This document shows, in pieces, positions 42,360-51,923 of a DNA stretch of 64,000 nucleotides (its first letter is position 1; each line of letters begins with the position of its first letter). The stretch is from Gordonia sp049847105 (GTDB lineage: Bacteria > Actinomycetota > Actinomycetes > Mycobacteriales > Mycobacteriaceae): assembly GCF_049847105.1 (NCBI RefSeq), contig NZ_JBNCNS010000002.1, positions 620,001 to 684,000 of the forward strand, given 5' to 3'. A program made the position numbers and the translations under genes. The notes below the pieces were generated by a model that saw only the letters and a list, made by a program, of their open reading frames with translations, ran no database searches and was not told the DNA's origin.

Positions 42360-43598
42360 TCACCCGCCGCCGGTCGTCGACGACATGCTCGACGACTGCT
42401 TCTGACCGTATCGGTGACCGACGCCCGGAGCGCCGTCGAGCGAGCCGAGCAGATCGGTGCTCGTCTGCAGGAACCCGACCACCGGCAACCACGGTGGGTG
42501 ACGGACGGTTCGGCCGACGACAACTGTGCCCCGTGGTTGCTGCGCCGGTCGCCAGATCAGCGACGGCGACCACCGCGGGATCGGGTCGGATGCGTTGGCG
42601 AGGACGACCCGTCGTGCGCCCGATCCCGGGCCGTCGCCGACCGCATCTCCGGGAACCCCGGCCAGCAACGTCTCGGCGACCGCGCCGGGGCGGTGATCGC
42701 CCGCCCAGACCCTGGCCTCCTCCGCGCCGATCGCTCCGAGGCTCTGTCCGTAGAGGCGGATCTGTGGTCGTCGGTCCGGTGGGCGGGTCATGGTGTGGTC
42801 GATGACCTCGTGGAGCAGCGCGATCGCGCTGCGTCCCGCTGCCGAGCGGTCGCCGACGAACGCCCGCCACGACGGCATCTGGGCATACTGAATCGTGAGT
42901 ATCGCGACATCTCCGGCAAATCGGTCCTGGTAGCCGGCGACGGCGGTGGAATCGATCCACCCGGAGCCCGTCGGCACGGCGATCACCACGGCCCGGAGGT
43001 CGAGTCCCCCCGCGTCCACCCAGCGGGTCGCGAGGTCCCGGCTGCGACTCGTGAGGGATGCGCCGGTGTCGAGGCCGTAGATGACACCGGCCGGTGTGCG
43101 GGGCGGGGACGGCGCATCGTCGGCCTGAGCTGCCGGAAGATATCCCGCGGCCACCGCCACCACCGTCGCACCGATCATCGCGGTGGTCCGTGGCAGTGAG
43201 ACGATCGCCGTGAACAGCAGTGCCGCTGGGAGTATCGAGGCGGCGAGCCAGCTCACACCGGCGTGCGGTGCGTCGAGATCAGTTCGGAGTGAGTTCTGCC
43301 ACGACAGGCTGATCAGCGCCATCGAGACCAGCGCACCGGCGGCCCCGGCGACGACTGCCACCGCCGGGGCCGGGTTCGCGGTGCGTCGTCGAGTGACGAC
43401 AAGTGCTGCGGTCGTTGCGATTCCCACGCACAGTGCCGTGAGGGCGCCCGAGATGATCCCGGATCGGGGGAGCCCACACGGCCAGAGCGCCGTCACCGCT
43501 CCCAGGGCCGCCGCGATCGAGACGGCGGGGTGGGGAGGGGAGAAGGGGGTTCGTCGTGGGTACCGCACCGGCCCGAACGGGGGTGCGGCGGCCGTCAT
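42360..43598 (-). CDS. Membrane alpha/beta-hydrolase family protein
   Basis: 412 residues. The N-terminal ~180 residues have about five hydrophobic segments; the C-terminal domain matches the actinobacterial alpha/beta-hydrolase family with RGVIYGL-like entry (GVIYGLDTG), IDHTMTRPPDRRPQIRLYGQ, and the nucleophile elbow GQSLG. Shorter than many relatives. A cell-envelope esterase is likely. Its ATG overlaps the stop of the phospholipase-like gene (ATGA), so the two are co-translated. Confidence 0.75.
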   Translation of the reverse strand: MTAAAPPFGPVRYPRRTPFSPPHPAVSIAAALGAVTALWPCGLPRSGIISGALTALCVGIATTAALVVTRRRTANPAPAVAVVAGAAGALVSMALISLSWQNSLRTDLDAPHAGVSWLAASILPAALLFTAIVSLPRTTAMIGATVVAVAAGYLPAAQADDAPSPPRTPAGVIYGLDTGASLTSRSRDLATRWVDAGGLDLRAVVIAVPTGSGWIDSTAVAGYQDRFAGDVAILTIQYAQMPSWRAFVGDRSAAGRSAIALLHEVIDHTMTRPPDRRPQIRLYGQSLGAIGAEEARVWAGDHRPGAVAETLLAGVPGDAVGDGPGSGARRVVLANASDPIPRWSPSLIWRPAQQPRGTVVVGRTVRHPPWLPVVGFLQTSTDLLGSLDGAPGVGHRYGQKQSSSMSSTTGGG

Positions 43599-44260
43599 TG
43601 CGGCGTATCGGCTCGTCGGTCGAGGAGGTCTGCCCACCCGCGTCCGACGCCGGACGACACGATCTGCGTCGCGGACTCGACGGCGGTGGGGGGACCGTCG
43701 TACTGCCGCCAGGTGTTGAGGCGGAGGGCCACTTCCGTCGCGGTGGCGGCGGCGTCACACAGCGGATAAGTACACGACGCGTGCATCCGGTCGACGAGTT
43801 GGCGGTCAAGGCGCAGGCGTGCCCATCCGCCCAGTGGATGTCCGGTCTCCGCGGCGTAACGCAGTACGTCGTAACCGAAGTCGTGGGATCGGCACAAGAC
43901 CTCGAACCGCCGGGGCAGCGTCACCGGTGAGGAGCAGCCACCGCTGGGATTGACCGGATAGCCGGCGACGACCCGCGGCCGGTAGCCGAGATCCGTGGTG
44001 AAGTCCGGTGGTAGCTCGCCGGCGACGCGATCGGGATGCCCAGATGTGAGGTCCCGCACCATCCGGCCGGCCGGTGTGGCCAGATCACCGGCCGTCGGCA
44101 GCATGGCCGTTCGCGCGGTGCCCGGTGCGTCCGCCCCGGACGACGACCGTGCGTCGGACGCACCGAAGCCGAGACCGAGAATGGTTGTGGCGGCGGCGAT
44201 GAGAATGAGGATGACCAAGCTCCGGCGCCCTCGGGGCCGGTCGTTTCTGTGTTTTCTCAT
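43595..44260 (-). CDS. Secreted phospholipase A2-like protein
   Basis: 221 residues. An N-terminal signal/anchor (RRSLVILILIAAATTILGLG) precedes a domain with the prokaryotic phospholipase A2 active-site motif CRSHDFGYD, where His-Asp with a Ca-binding loop (YPVNPSGGCSSPVTLP) hydrolyses the sn-2 ester. Cysteines before and in the motif, and two more in CTYPLC, would form disulfides. Exported phospholipases act on host or competitor membranes or on own lipids. Coupled to a membrane hydrolase downstream. Divergent from the two-component genes. Confidence 0.72.
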   Translation of the reverse strand: MRKHRNDRPRGRRSLVILILIAAATTILGLGFGASDARSSSGADAPGTARTAMLPTAGDLATPAGRMVRDLTSGHPDRVAGELPPDFTTDLGYRPRVVAGYPVNPSGGCSSPVTLPRRFEVLCRSHDFGYDVLRYAAETGHPLGGWARLRLDRQLVDRMHASCTYPLCDAAATATEVALRLNTWRQYDGPPTAVESATQIVSSGVGRGWADLLDRRADTPQ

Positions 44261-44441
44261 GGCGTCGAAGTTACGAATCCACGGCACTATGCCACATCGG
44301 CCTTAACGGTGAATAAGTCACCGTCGCATGGTCTGGCGTGGGCGGATGTCTCTGCTCCGGACGGGGGAGAACGGAATCCCTCTCGAGTATGAGGACGTGC
44401 GAGGTCGTGCCCGCATACCGTGGACAGTCGAGGTGATGAGA

Positions 44442-45704
44442 ATGTTCCGACGAACGCGGTCGTTGATCGGCACGGCCGGGACGGCGGCGGTACGCGAGAT
44501 CCAGGGTCTGCCCGCCGCCCAGAACCCGGCCGTCCGACGATACTTTTCGTCGCGCGCCAACTGGTTCTTCCTGACGGCGGCCGTCGCCCTCTACTCGGTC
44601 TCGTGGCCGACGCTGCCGCTGACCCATTCGATGCCTGCCTACGCACTGCCGGTGGTCGCGGCGTTCGCGGCTTTCCCGGTCGCGCTCGCGTGGTCGGCGC
44701 CACTGATCGGCTGGGCGATCTCGGTCGTGTCGGCACAGATGATCGGGATCGTGGTGCCCACCGTCAGCGGCTGGCCGTGGTCGATCCAGGTGACCCATCT
44801 GATCGCGCTGCTGGTCCTGACGTTCTTCGCCTACGTGCGCTGTGCGTTGCGGTGGGTTCCCGTCGTATGGGTCTGCACGGCGATCGTGTTCGCGATCGCC
44901 GCGCCGCCCGATGCGCGCGGTGGGTGGGTTGTCGGGCTGACCTTCCTCGCGGTGGTGGTCGCCCTGGTGCGTTTCCTCTCGCGTTCGCGCCGCCAGCTCG
45001 CGCAGAGCACGGAGCAGACCCAGCTGGTGGAATCCCAGAAGGCGATCCTGCAGGAGCGGACCCGGATCGCCCGGGACCTCCATGATGTTGTGGCACACCG
45101 GATGTCGGTCGTCGTCGTGATGGCGCAGACCGCGCGATACCGACTCGACGTCAGCGACGAAGCAGCGGCGGAATTCGAGGCGATCGCGGTGTCCGCCCGT
45201 GCCTCACTCGACGAGGTCCGTCAGCTACTGGGTGTGCTGCGGACCGACGGGGAGGTGTTGTCGGCCCCCAACCCCGGTCTCGGTGACCTCAACGGCCTGG
45301 TGATGCAGACACGCATGGCCGGGGCCGTCGTCGATCTGTCCGACTCGGTCGAGCACGACGGCATCGGCGAGGCCTCGAGCCTGGTCATGTATCGGATCGT
45401 GCAGGAGAGTCTCGCCAACGCCACCCGACATGCGCCGGGCGCCCGGATCGAGGTGCGGATCGCGCCTGCGGGTGACGGGACCGCCGAGATCGAGATCCGC
45501 AATTCGGCCCCGACATCCGAGCCGGTTCGGATCGCGGGTCCCGGCACCGGGATCCCCGGCATGATCGAGCGGGCCTCTGCGGTGGGGGGAGTGCTGACCA
45601 CCGAGCCCTCCGACGACGGGGGCTTCGTGGTCCGGGCCCTCATCCCCGATCAGGGCGGTCAGACCGTCGGTGTCGCCGCGTCGACGTTGCGCGCGGGCGA
45701 ATAG
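44442..45704 (+). CDS. Two-component sensor histidine kinase (HisKA_3 type)
   Basis: 420 residues. Four to five membrane helices in the first ~210 residues, then a dimerisation/phosphoacceptor motif ERTRIARDLHDVVAHRMSVV (the His in LHDVVAHR) and an ATPase domain (IVQESLANATRHAPGA, GPGTGIPGMIERASAVGG). It is of the NarL-type kinase family that pairs with LuxR-type regulators. No sensory domain between helices is obvious, so it may sense an envelope signal. ATG 44442 has GAGG 8 bases upstream; ATG 44436 also possible. Confidence 0.86.
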   Translation: MFRRTRSLIGTAGTAAVREIQGLPAAQNPAVRRYFSSRANWFFLTAAVALYSVSWPTLPLTHSMPAYALPVVAAFAAFPVALAWSAPLIGWAISVVSAQMIGIVVPTVSGWPWSIQVTHLIALLVLTFFAYVRCALRWVPVVWVCTAIVFAIAAPPDARGGWVVGLTFLAVVVALVRFLSRSRRQLAQSTEQTQLVESQKAILQERTRIARDLHDVVAHRMSVVVVMAQTARYRLDVSDEAAAEFEAIAVSARASLDEVRQLLGVLRTDGEVLSAPNPGLGDLNGLVMQTRMAGAVVDLSDSVEHDGIGEASSLVMYRIVQESLANATRHAPGARIEVRIAPAGDGTAEIEIRNSAPTSEPVRIAGPGTGIPGMIERASAVGGVLTTEPSDDGGFVVRALIPDQGGQTVGVAASTLRAGE

Positions 45705-45707
45705 GCT
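45702..45707 (+). promoter_or_regulatory. Likely -10 box before the response regulator
   Basis: TAGGCT overlaps the TAG stop of the kinase gene and lies 7 bases before GTG 45715. The regulator could therefore be made from its own leaderless transcript as well as from the operon mRNA. Confidence 0.4.
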
Positions 45708-45714
45708 CTGTTTC

Positions 45715-46377
45715 GTGGGTCTCACCGTGGTGGTCGTCGACGATCAGGCGATGGTGCGTCAGGGGTTCTCGGCCCTGCTCGCAGCGCAATCCGACATCTC
45801 GGTTCTGGGCGACGCCGCGGACGGGGTCGAGGCAGTCGAGCTCTGCGGTCGGGTGCGGCCGGATGTGGTTCTGATGGACGTGCGGATGCCGCGCAAGGAC
45901 GGACTGCGGGCCGCCGAGGAGATCCTGCGATCCGCATCACGTCCCACCGACGGAACCCCCACCCGGGTGCTCATGCTGACCACATTCGACATCGACGACT
46001 ATGTCTTCGAAGCCCTGCGCATCGGCGCGTCGGGATTCATGCTCAAGGATGCGCCGGCCGACGAACTGGTCCGAGCAGTGCGGGTGGTCGCTGCGGGCGA
46101 GGCCCTGCTGGCACCCTCGATCACCCGGCGACTCATCGCCGAGGTGACCTCGCGCCGCGCGCGGGCGCCGCGGAACACCGCTGTCGAACATCTCACGCCC
46201 CGTGAGCGGGAGGTGCTCGAGCTGGTATCGGACGGCAAGTCGAACGGGGAGATCGCCGGCGACCTGTTCGTCTCCGAGCAGACCGTGAAGACGCATGTCA
46301 GCAGCGTGCTCGGCAAGCTGGGATTGCGCGACCGGGCGCAGGCCGTGGTCTTCGCCTACGAGAACGGGCTCAAGTAG
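45715..46377 (+). CDS. LuxR/NarL-family response regulator
   Basis: 220 residues. Receiver domain with Asp in VVLMDVRMPRKDG and the switch Lys in FMLKDAPADELV; C-terminal LuxR helix-turn-helix (LTPREREVLELVSDGKSNGE, SEQTVKTHVSSVLGKLGLRD). Partner of the kinase, whose stop lies 10 bases earlier. GTG 45715 is the likely start. No target is visible; upstream of pfkA is a possible site but that is speculation. Confidence 0.92.
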   Translation: MGLTVVVVDDQAMVRQGFSALLAAQSDISVLGDAADGVEAVELCGRVRPDVVLMDVRMPRKDGLRAAEEILRSASRPTDGTPTRVLMLTTFDIDDYVFEALRIGASGFMLKDAPADELVRAVRVVAAGEALLAPSITRRLIAEVTSRRARAPRNTAVEHLTPREREVLELVSDGKSNGEIAGDLFVSEQTVKTHVSSVLGKLGLRDRAQAVVFAYENGLK

Positions 46378-46445
46378 CGTCGCCTCCCTCGGTCGGGCGC
46401 GCCAACCGGGATGTGCGACGTCCGGCAGATGATCGTCCCGCCCAC

Positions 46446-46451
46446 TAGATT
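46446..46451 (+). promoter_or_regulatory. Candidate -10 box of pfkA
   Basis: TAGATT in the sequence CACTAGATTGAGTG, itself a short palindrome (CACT/AGTG); about 45 bases before the pfkA start, with a good ribosome site GGAGG just before the ATG. No -35 box stands out. Confidence 0.35.
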
Positions 46452-46495
46452 GAGTGGCGTACGTATGACGTCGGTCGGCATGGAGGTCCCAGGGT

Positions 46496-47530
<1,035 letters not shown>

Positions 47531-47534
47531 TGGT

Positions 47535-47792
47535 CTACAGAGTCGACGGCGGGTAGGTGATGGGCGAAGCCATCACCGGTGGCTGCGCGACGGGCTCACG
47601 CGGGATGACGAGCCAGAGCACCAGGTACAGCAGCACCTGCGGTCCGGGAAGCAGGATCGAGGCGACGAAGAGGACGCGGGTGAGCGTGGCGTCCCAACCG
47701 AAACGCGTGGCGATGCCCCCGCATACTCCGCCGAGCCAGGCGTCGTCTCGGGAACGCATCAAACGGGTGGTGGCGGGTTCTGGTGTGGTCAT
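47535..47792 (-). CDS. PspC domain protein
   Basis: 85 residues. Single PspC domain: WLGGVCGGIATRFGWDATLT, LFVASILLPGPQVLLYLVLW, then IP. One or two membrane helices. Such small proteins are linked to envelope stress; role not established here. Convergent with pfkA. Confidence 0.85.
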   Translation of the reverse strand: MTTPEPATTRLMRSRDDAWLGGVCGGIATRFGWDATLTRVLFVASILLPGPQVLLYLVLWLVIPREPVAQPPVMASPITYPPSTL

Positions 47793-47935
47793 CGGGGTTC
47801 CTTTCTGACACTCCCGACGCTACCCAGGGGAAGTCCTGCCGGCATCGGGGATGACCCTGACCTCGACCCCGGTTCTCACGTGCAGTTCACCGACCCAGGC
47901 GGTCGCGGGATCGGCGGAGCAATAAGATGGACGCC

Positions 47936-49438
47936 ATGACTGCCGCTGCCACTGAACTGCTCGACTACGACCAGGTCATCGCGGATTTCGATCCGGTCAT
48001 GGGCCTCGAGGTCCACGTGGAACTCGGGACCGTGACCAAGATGTTCTGCGGCTGCCCGACCGCGTTCGGCGCCGACCCGAACACCCAGGTGTGCCCGGTG
48101 TGCATCGGCCTGCCGGGGGCACTGCCGGTGGCCAACCTCAAGGCCATCGAGTCGGCGATCCGGATCGGCCTCGCACTGAACTGCTCGATCCGGCCGTCGA
48201 GTGTGTTCGCGCGGAAGAACTACTTCTATCCGGATCAGCCGAAGAACTACCAGATCTCCCAGTACGACGAGCCGATCGCCTACGAGGGATATCTGGAGGT
48301 ATTGCTCCCGGACGGAACGCCCTGGCGTGTGGAGATCGAACGCGCGCACATGGAGGAGGACACCGGCAAGTCGTTGCACGTCGGCGGGTCCGGCCGCATC
48401 CAGGGAGCCAGTCACTCGTTGTTGGATTACAACCGTGCCGGGGTCCCGCTGGTGGAGATCGTGACCAAGCCCATCGTCGGTGCGGGGGAGCGCGCCCCGG
48501 AGGTGGCCCGTGCGTACGTGACGGCACTGCGTGACCTGCTGAAGGCGCTCGGGGTCTCCGATGTCCGGATGGACCAGGGATCGATGCGCTGCGATGCCAA
48601 CGTGTCCCTGATGCGTAAGGATGCCGCGCAGTTCGGTACCCGCACGGAGACGAAGAACGTCAATTCGCTCAAGAGCGTCGAGATCGCCGTGCGTCACGAG
48701 ATGCGCCGCCAGGCGGCCATTCTCGAAGCCGGTGGTGAGATCATCCAGGAGACAAGGCATTTCCACGAGGAGGACGGCACCACTGCGGCGGGCCGTCGCA
48801 AGGAGACCGCCGAGGACTACCGCTATTTCCCGGAGCCCGATCTGCCGCCGGTGCAACCGGATCCGTCGTGGATCAAGGAACTCGGGACCACGTTGCCGGA
48901 GATGCCCTGGGTGCGGCGGGCGCGAATTCAGGAAGACTGGGGGGTCTCCGACGAGGTGATGCGTGATCTCGTCAACGTCGGTGCAGTGGACCTGATCATC
49001 GAGACCGTCGAAGCGGGCGCAAGTCCGGAGGCCGCCCGCGGTTGGTGGGTCTCCTTCCTTGCGCAGCAGGCCAACACCCGGTCCGTCGAGCTCGCGGAGC
49101 TGTCGATCTCCCCGGCTCAGGTCGCGACCGTGATCGGGCTGGTCGACGCGGGCAAGCTCACCAACAAGCTCGCCCAGCAGGTCGTGGTGGCGGTGCTCGA
49201 CGGTGACGGCGAGCCAGAGCAGATCGTCGCCGATCGCGGGCTCGAGGTGGTGCGCGACGATTCGGCGCTGCAGAAGGCGGTCGACGAGGCGCTGGCCGCG
49301 AATCCCGACATCGCCGACAAGATCCGGGGCGGAAAGGTCCAGGCGGCCGGCAAGATCGTCGGCGACGTCATGAAGGCCACCCGCGGTCAGGCGGATCCGG
49401 CGAGGGTGAAAGAGCTCGTGATCGCCGCCTGCTCCTGA
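47936..49438 (+). CDS. gatB: Glu-tRNA(Gln)/Asp-tRNA(Asn) amidotransferase subunit B
   Basis: 500 residues from ATG 47936. GLEVHVELGTVTKMFCGC and CPVCIGLPGALPVANLKAI form the metal-binding and tRNA-recognition core; NYFYPDQPKNYQISQYDEPI and the YQEY-like C-terminal domain (GKIVGDVMKATRGQADPARV) follow. With GatCA it makes Gln-tRNA or Asn-tRNA. ATG 47936 is favoured by family N-termini and a TAAGAT box 7 bases upstream (leaderless); ATG 47927 with GGAG upstream is the alternative. Closed by the 49439-49490 palindrome. Confidence 0.96.
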   Translation: MTAAATELLDYDQVIADFDPVMGLEVHVELGTVTKMFCGCPTAFGADPNTQVCPVCIGLPGALPVANLKAIESAIRIGLALNCSIRPSSVFARKNYFYPDQPKNYQISQYDEPIAYEGYLEVLLPDGTPWRVEIERAHMEEDTGKSLHVGGSGRIQGASHSLLDYNRAGVPLVEIVTKPIVGAGERAPEVARAYVTALRDLLKALGVSDVRMDQGSMRCDANVSLMRKDAAQFGTRTETKNVNSLKSVEIAVRHEMRRQAAILEAGGEIIQETRHFHEEDGTTAAGRRKETAEDYRYFPEPDLPPVQPDPSWIKELGTTLPEMPWVRRARIQEDWGVSDEVMRDLVNVGAVDLIIETVEAGASPEAARGWWVSFLAQQANTRSVELAELSISPAQVATVIGLVDAGKLTNKLAQQVVVAVLDGDGEPEQIVADRGLEVVRDDSALQKAVDEALAANPDIADKIRGGKVQAAGKIVGDVMKATRGQADPARVKELVIAACS

Positions 49439-49490
49439 CGATTTTGTAGTCTGAACACGCGTTTCGCGCGGTGTTCGGACTACAAAATCG
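49439..49490. terminator. Long palindrome after gatB
   Basis: Arms of 20 bases at 49439-49458 and 49471-49490, differing at one G-T pair; the right arm ends CTACAAAATCG and the left begins CGATTTTGTAG, with a GCG-TTTCG-CGC core. Starts right at the gatB stop and ends before the convergent lipoprotein gene. A terminator for both strands; shares the TTTTGTAG/CTACAAAA outer motif with the 1816-1862 palindrome. Confidence 0.85.
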
Positions 49491-49508
49491 GGTTGTTCCG
49501 CTCGTCGG

Positions 49509-50687
49509 TCAGGTGCGATCCTCGGTCGACGACGGCGGCAGCCACTTCACCACTCGGTCGTCGGTGCTCACCGGTTTTCCGGACTGCTTGTTGACCGTCG
49601 CGAACTGGAGGATGCCGTTCTGCAGTGCCACCATTCGGCCCAACGCCCCGTAGCGCTTCTCCAGGACCACCACCGGTGGCGTGATGGCAGGCTTCTGCCG
49701 CGTCGGTTCGTTGATCGCCTCGATGTGCTGCGTTCGCGTGGTGGAGACGAAGATCGCACCCGACGTCACGGCGCATCCGGCGATCTGTGGGCGGTCCGGC
49801 CAGGTCCACAGCACCTTCGGGCCCGACGATTCGAGCACCTGCACGCGATCCTCGGCGGTCGTCTGATCGGCGAAGTACAGCGACCCCGACGTCGTGCTCG
49901 GGCACAGCGACACGTTTGAGCCGAGTCCCGAGGCCAGCGTGCGCGGACGTGGGTTGGCACCTGATCCGAGCGCGGTCACCGACAATATCTTTCCGGCCAG
50001 CGACGACGGGCTCGCCGCGGCGGACGGGTCACCGGCATTGCCGGTTGCCACGATCAGCTCGGAAGGGTTGCGGAAGTACATCGCGCCCATGTTTCCGTTG
50101 GCGCCCTTGGGGATACCCGTCAGAATCGGTTTCGGCACGTCGCCGGGCGCGATCCGCACGACGCGATTGTCGGATGCGGTGGTGATCAGCGCGTAGATCA
50201 GTCGGTCCTGCGCGTAGGTAGGTGAGAACGCGAAGTCGATCAGTCCGCCGTCGCCGGACGAATCGACCGGCACTGTTGCCAGGACACGTTGCGGTCCATA
50301 GCGTTTGGTGGTGATGATCTTGCCGGTCGACCGCTCGGCGACCACCGTGACATCGCCCTTGTCGTCGCCTGGCATCACGCCTGCGGTCGATGCCAGGCAC
50401 GTCGCGATCACGGCGGGGTCCGGATCCACGCAGGGGCCCGGTGGCGGCGGGATGGGAGGCTCGGCGGGTGTCGGGGGAGGCGTCTGCTTCTTCTGCTGTG
50501 ACTCGTTGTTGGCACTGAACGTGCCTGCGTCCTTCTCTCGGTCCTGAGCGGAGAAGTCCGCGCATCCGCTGATCGTCGCCAACACCGCGAGGATCGCGAC
50601 GATGGCGCCGACCCGGACGCGATATGTCCGGCCCCCCGATGCGAACCGTTTCCGGCCAGGCATTCCCGTCGGCCACCCCTTGCGCAT
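49509..50687 (-). CDS. LppZ-like lipoprotein, sugar-dehydrogenase-type beta-propeller
   Basis: 392 residues. Signal peptide ends at a lipobox ISGC (VLATISGCADF), followed by a Pro-rich stretch (KKQTPPPTPAEPPIPPPPGP) and a PQQ-type soluble-glucose-dehydrogenase-like propeller (DFAFSPTYAQDRLIYALITT, RPRTLASGLG). Corresponds to Rv3006 (lppZ). Probably sits on the outer membrane face or cell wall; sugar oxidation is not shown. Divergent from doxX: start ATG 50687 lies 83 bases from GTG 50770. Confidence 0.85.
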   Translation of the reverse strand: MRKGWPTGMPGRKRFASGGRTYRVRVGAIVAILAVLATISGCADFSAQDREKDAGTFSANNESQQKKQTPPPTPAEPPIPPPPGPCVDPDPAVIATCLASTAGVMPGDDKGDVTVVAERSTGKIITTKRYGPQRVLATVPVDSSGDGGLIDFAFSPTYAQDRLIYALITTASDNRVVRIAPGDVPKPILTGIPKGANGNMGAMYFRNPSELIVATGNAGDPSAAASPSSLAGKILSVTALGSGANPRPRTLASGLGSNVSLCPSTTSGSLYFADQTTAEDRVQVLESSGPKVLWTWPDRPQIAGCAVTSGAIFVSTTRTQHIEAINEPTRQKPAITPPVVVLEKRYGALGRMVALQNGILQFATVNKQSGKPVSTDDRVVKWLPPSSTEDRT

Positions 50688-50756
50688 ACGACCCAGAGTA
50701 GGCGATCGATTTCGACTCACCGCGTGCTGCTGGAACGAGGTGCGCCCGACAGCGCA

Positions 50757-50762
50757 TAGAGT
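50757..50762 (+). promoter_or_regulatory. Likely -10 box of a leaderless doxX transcript
   Basis: TAGAGT lies 7 bases before GTG 50770. No ribosome site precedes the start. Confidence 0.45.
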
Positions 50763-50769
50763 CGGACAT

Positions 50770-51879
50770 GTGACCGAACGTGACATGGCTGCAGGCAGCG
50801 GTTCCAGTCCGTACGACGAACCGACGGGCGAGATAGACCTGGGTGAGGGCGCCTCGATGCGTCGTCGCCAGGTGCCGGCGGGTGACCGGGACGAGTTCTA
50901 CGCCCGGCATGCGCTCCCCGAACGGACCGGCGTCTCGAGAGTCGATGACCTCGATGACATCGATCCCGACGAACTCGACACCCAGGCGATGCCCGCCCGG
51001 CCGGCCGCGCAGACCGAGGCCGCCCCCGAGGCGGCGCCGACCGAGGCGATCCGTCGGCCGGACGATCCCGCCGATGCGGAAACCCAGCGGTTCGCGGCGC
51101 CGCAACCGCGCACCGCTCCGGAACCGGTCGAGGACGTCCGCACCGATGACTTCACGGCGTTTCCGGCCACCCGGGTCGCTCCGACCGAGGCCGAAGTGCC
51201 CGCGGCGCCCGGGCCCGACATCGCGGAACCGTACGAGGCGGCGCCGGCGGTCGCCGATGAACGTCTCCGGTCGGCGGAGGAAGATCTCTCCGACGCGCAG
51301 CGCCGGGCACGCCGCGGCACTCTCGACATCGGACTGCTCGTGTTGCGTCTGGCGGTCGGAGTGATCGCGCTCGCACACGGGTCGCAGAAGCTGTTCGGCT
51401 GGTGGAACGGGCCGCGGCTGTCGGGGTTCGAGGACATGCTCCTCAATTCGCCCAACCCGGCCATCGGATTCACGCCTGACGCCGCACGACCGCTGGCCAT
51501 CGTGGGTGCGGTCTCGGAGACGCTCGGCGGTCTCATGCTGGTCGTGGGATTGTTCACACCGATCGCCGCGTCCGCGGTCCTGGGCGTGATGCTGGTCGCC
51601 GCGGCCTACAAGGCGACCCTGGCGGGTGGGGTCTGGTTCTTCGCGGCCGACCCGAACGGCGCGGGCATCGAGTACGAGCTGCTCGTCTGCGCCTGCGCGG
51701 TGGCGATCATCCTGGCCGGTCCGGGCCGGATCTCCCTCGATGCACCCCGTGGCTGGGCGCGACGACCGGCCTGGGGTTCGCTGGCGTTGCTCGTCGTCGG
51801 GATCGGTGCCGCCGTCGCCGTCTGGATGGTGTTCAACGGCACCAATCCGTTCGAGTCGCCGGGTAACCCGACCGGGTAA
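50770..51879 (+). CDS. DoxX family membrane protein with acidic N-terminal extension
   Basis: 369 residues. The C-terminal ~190 residues are a DoxX domain with four membrane helices (GLLVLRLAVGVIALAHGSQK, LFGWWNGPRLSGFEDML, VGAVSETLGGLMLVVGLFTP, YKATLAGGVWFFAADPNG). The first ~180 residues are long, acidic and Pro/Ala-rich (ARPAAQTEAAPEAAPTEAIR), apparently disordered and cytosolic. In M. tuberculosis DoxX (Rv3005c) complexes with SodA and SseA against oxidative stress. Whether that holds here is inference. Start GTG 50770; ATG 50785 is an alternative. Confidence 0.88.
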   Translation: MTERDMAAGSGSSPYDEPTGEIDLGEGASMRRRQVPAGDRDEFYARHALPERTGVSRVDDLDDIDPDELDTQAMPARPAAQTEAAPEAAPTEAIRRPDDPADAETQRFAAPQPRTAPEPVEDVRTDDFTAFPATRVAPTEAEVPAAPGPDIAEPYEAAPAVADERLRSAEEDLSDAQRRARRGTLDIGLLVLRLAVGVIALAHGSQKLFGWWNGPRLSGFEDMLLNSPNPAIGFTPDAARPLAIVGAVSETLGGLMLVVGLFTPIAASAVLGVMLVAAAYKATLAGGVWFFAADPNGAGIEYELLVCACAVAIILAGPGRISLDAPRGWARRPAWGSLALLVVGIGAAVAVWMVFNGTNPFESPGNPTG

Positions 51880-51904
51880 CCCGACCGGGTGATGCCGGTC
51901 GGGT
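51861..51904 (+). terminator. Tandem repeat plus hairpin after doxX
   Basis: The 13-mer GGGTAACCCGACC occurs twice in direct order (51861-51886) across the doxX stop codon, and the second copy runs into the hairpin ACCCGACCGG-GTGATG-CCGGTCGGGT (51879-51904). The hairpin has ten perfect pairs and separates doxX from convergent ilvD; no T-run follows. Confidence 0.7.
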
Positions 51905-51923
51905 CTGCCGCGGATCCCGTCGG

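Noticed and set aside
51861..51886. Two 13-base direct repeats taken as possible start of a CRISPR or iteron array
   Set aside because: Only two adjacent copies without spacers; they form part of the doxX stop/terminator region.
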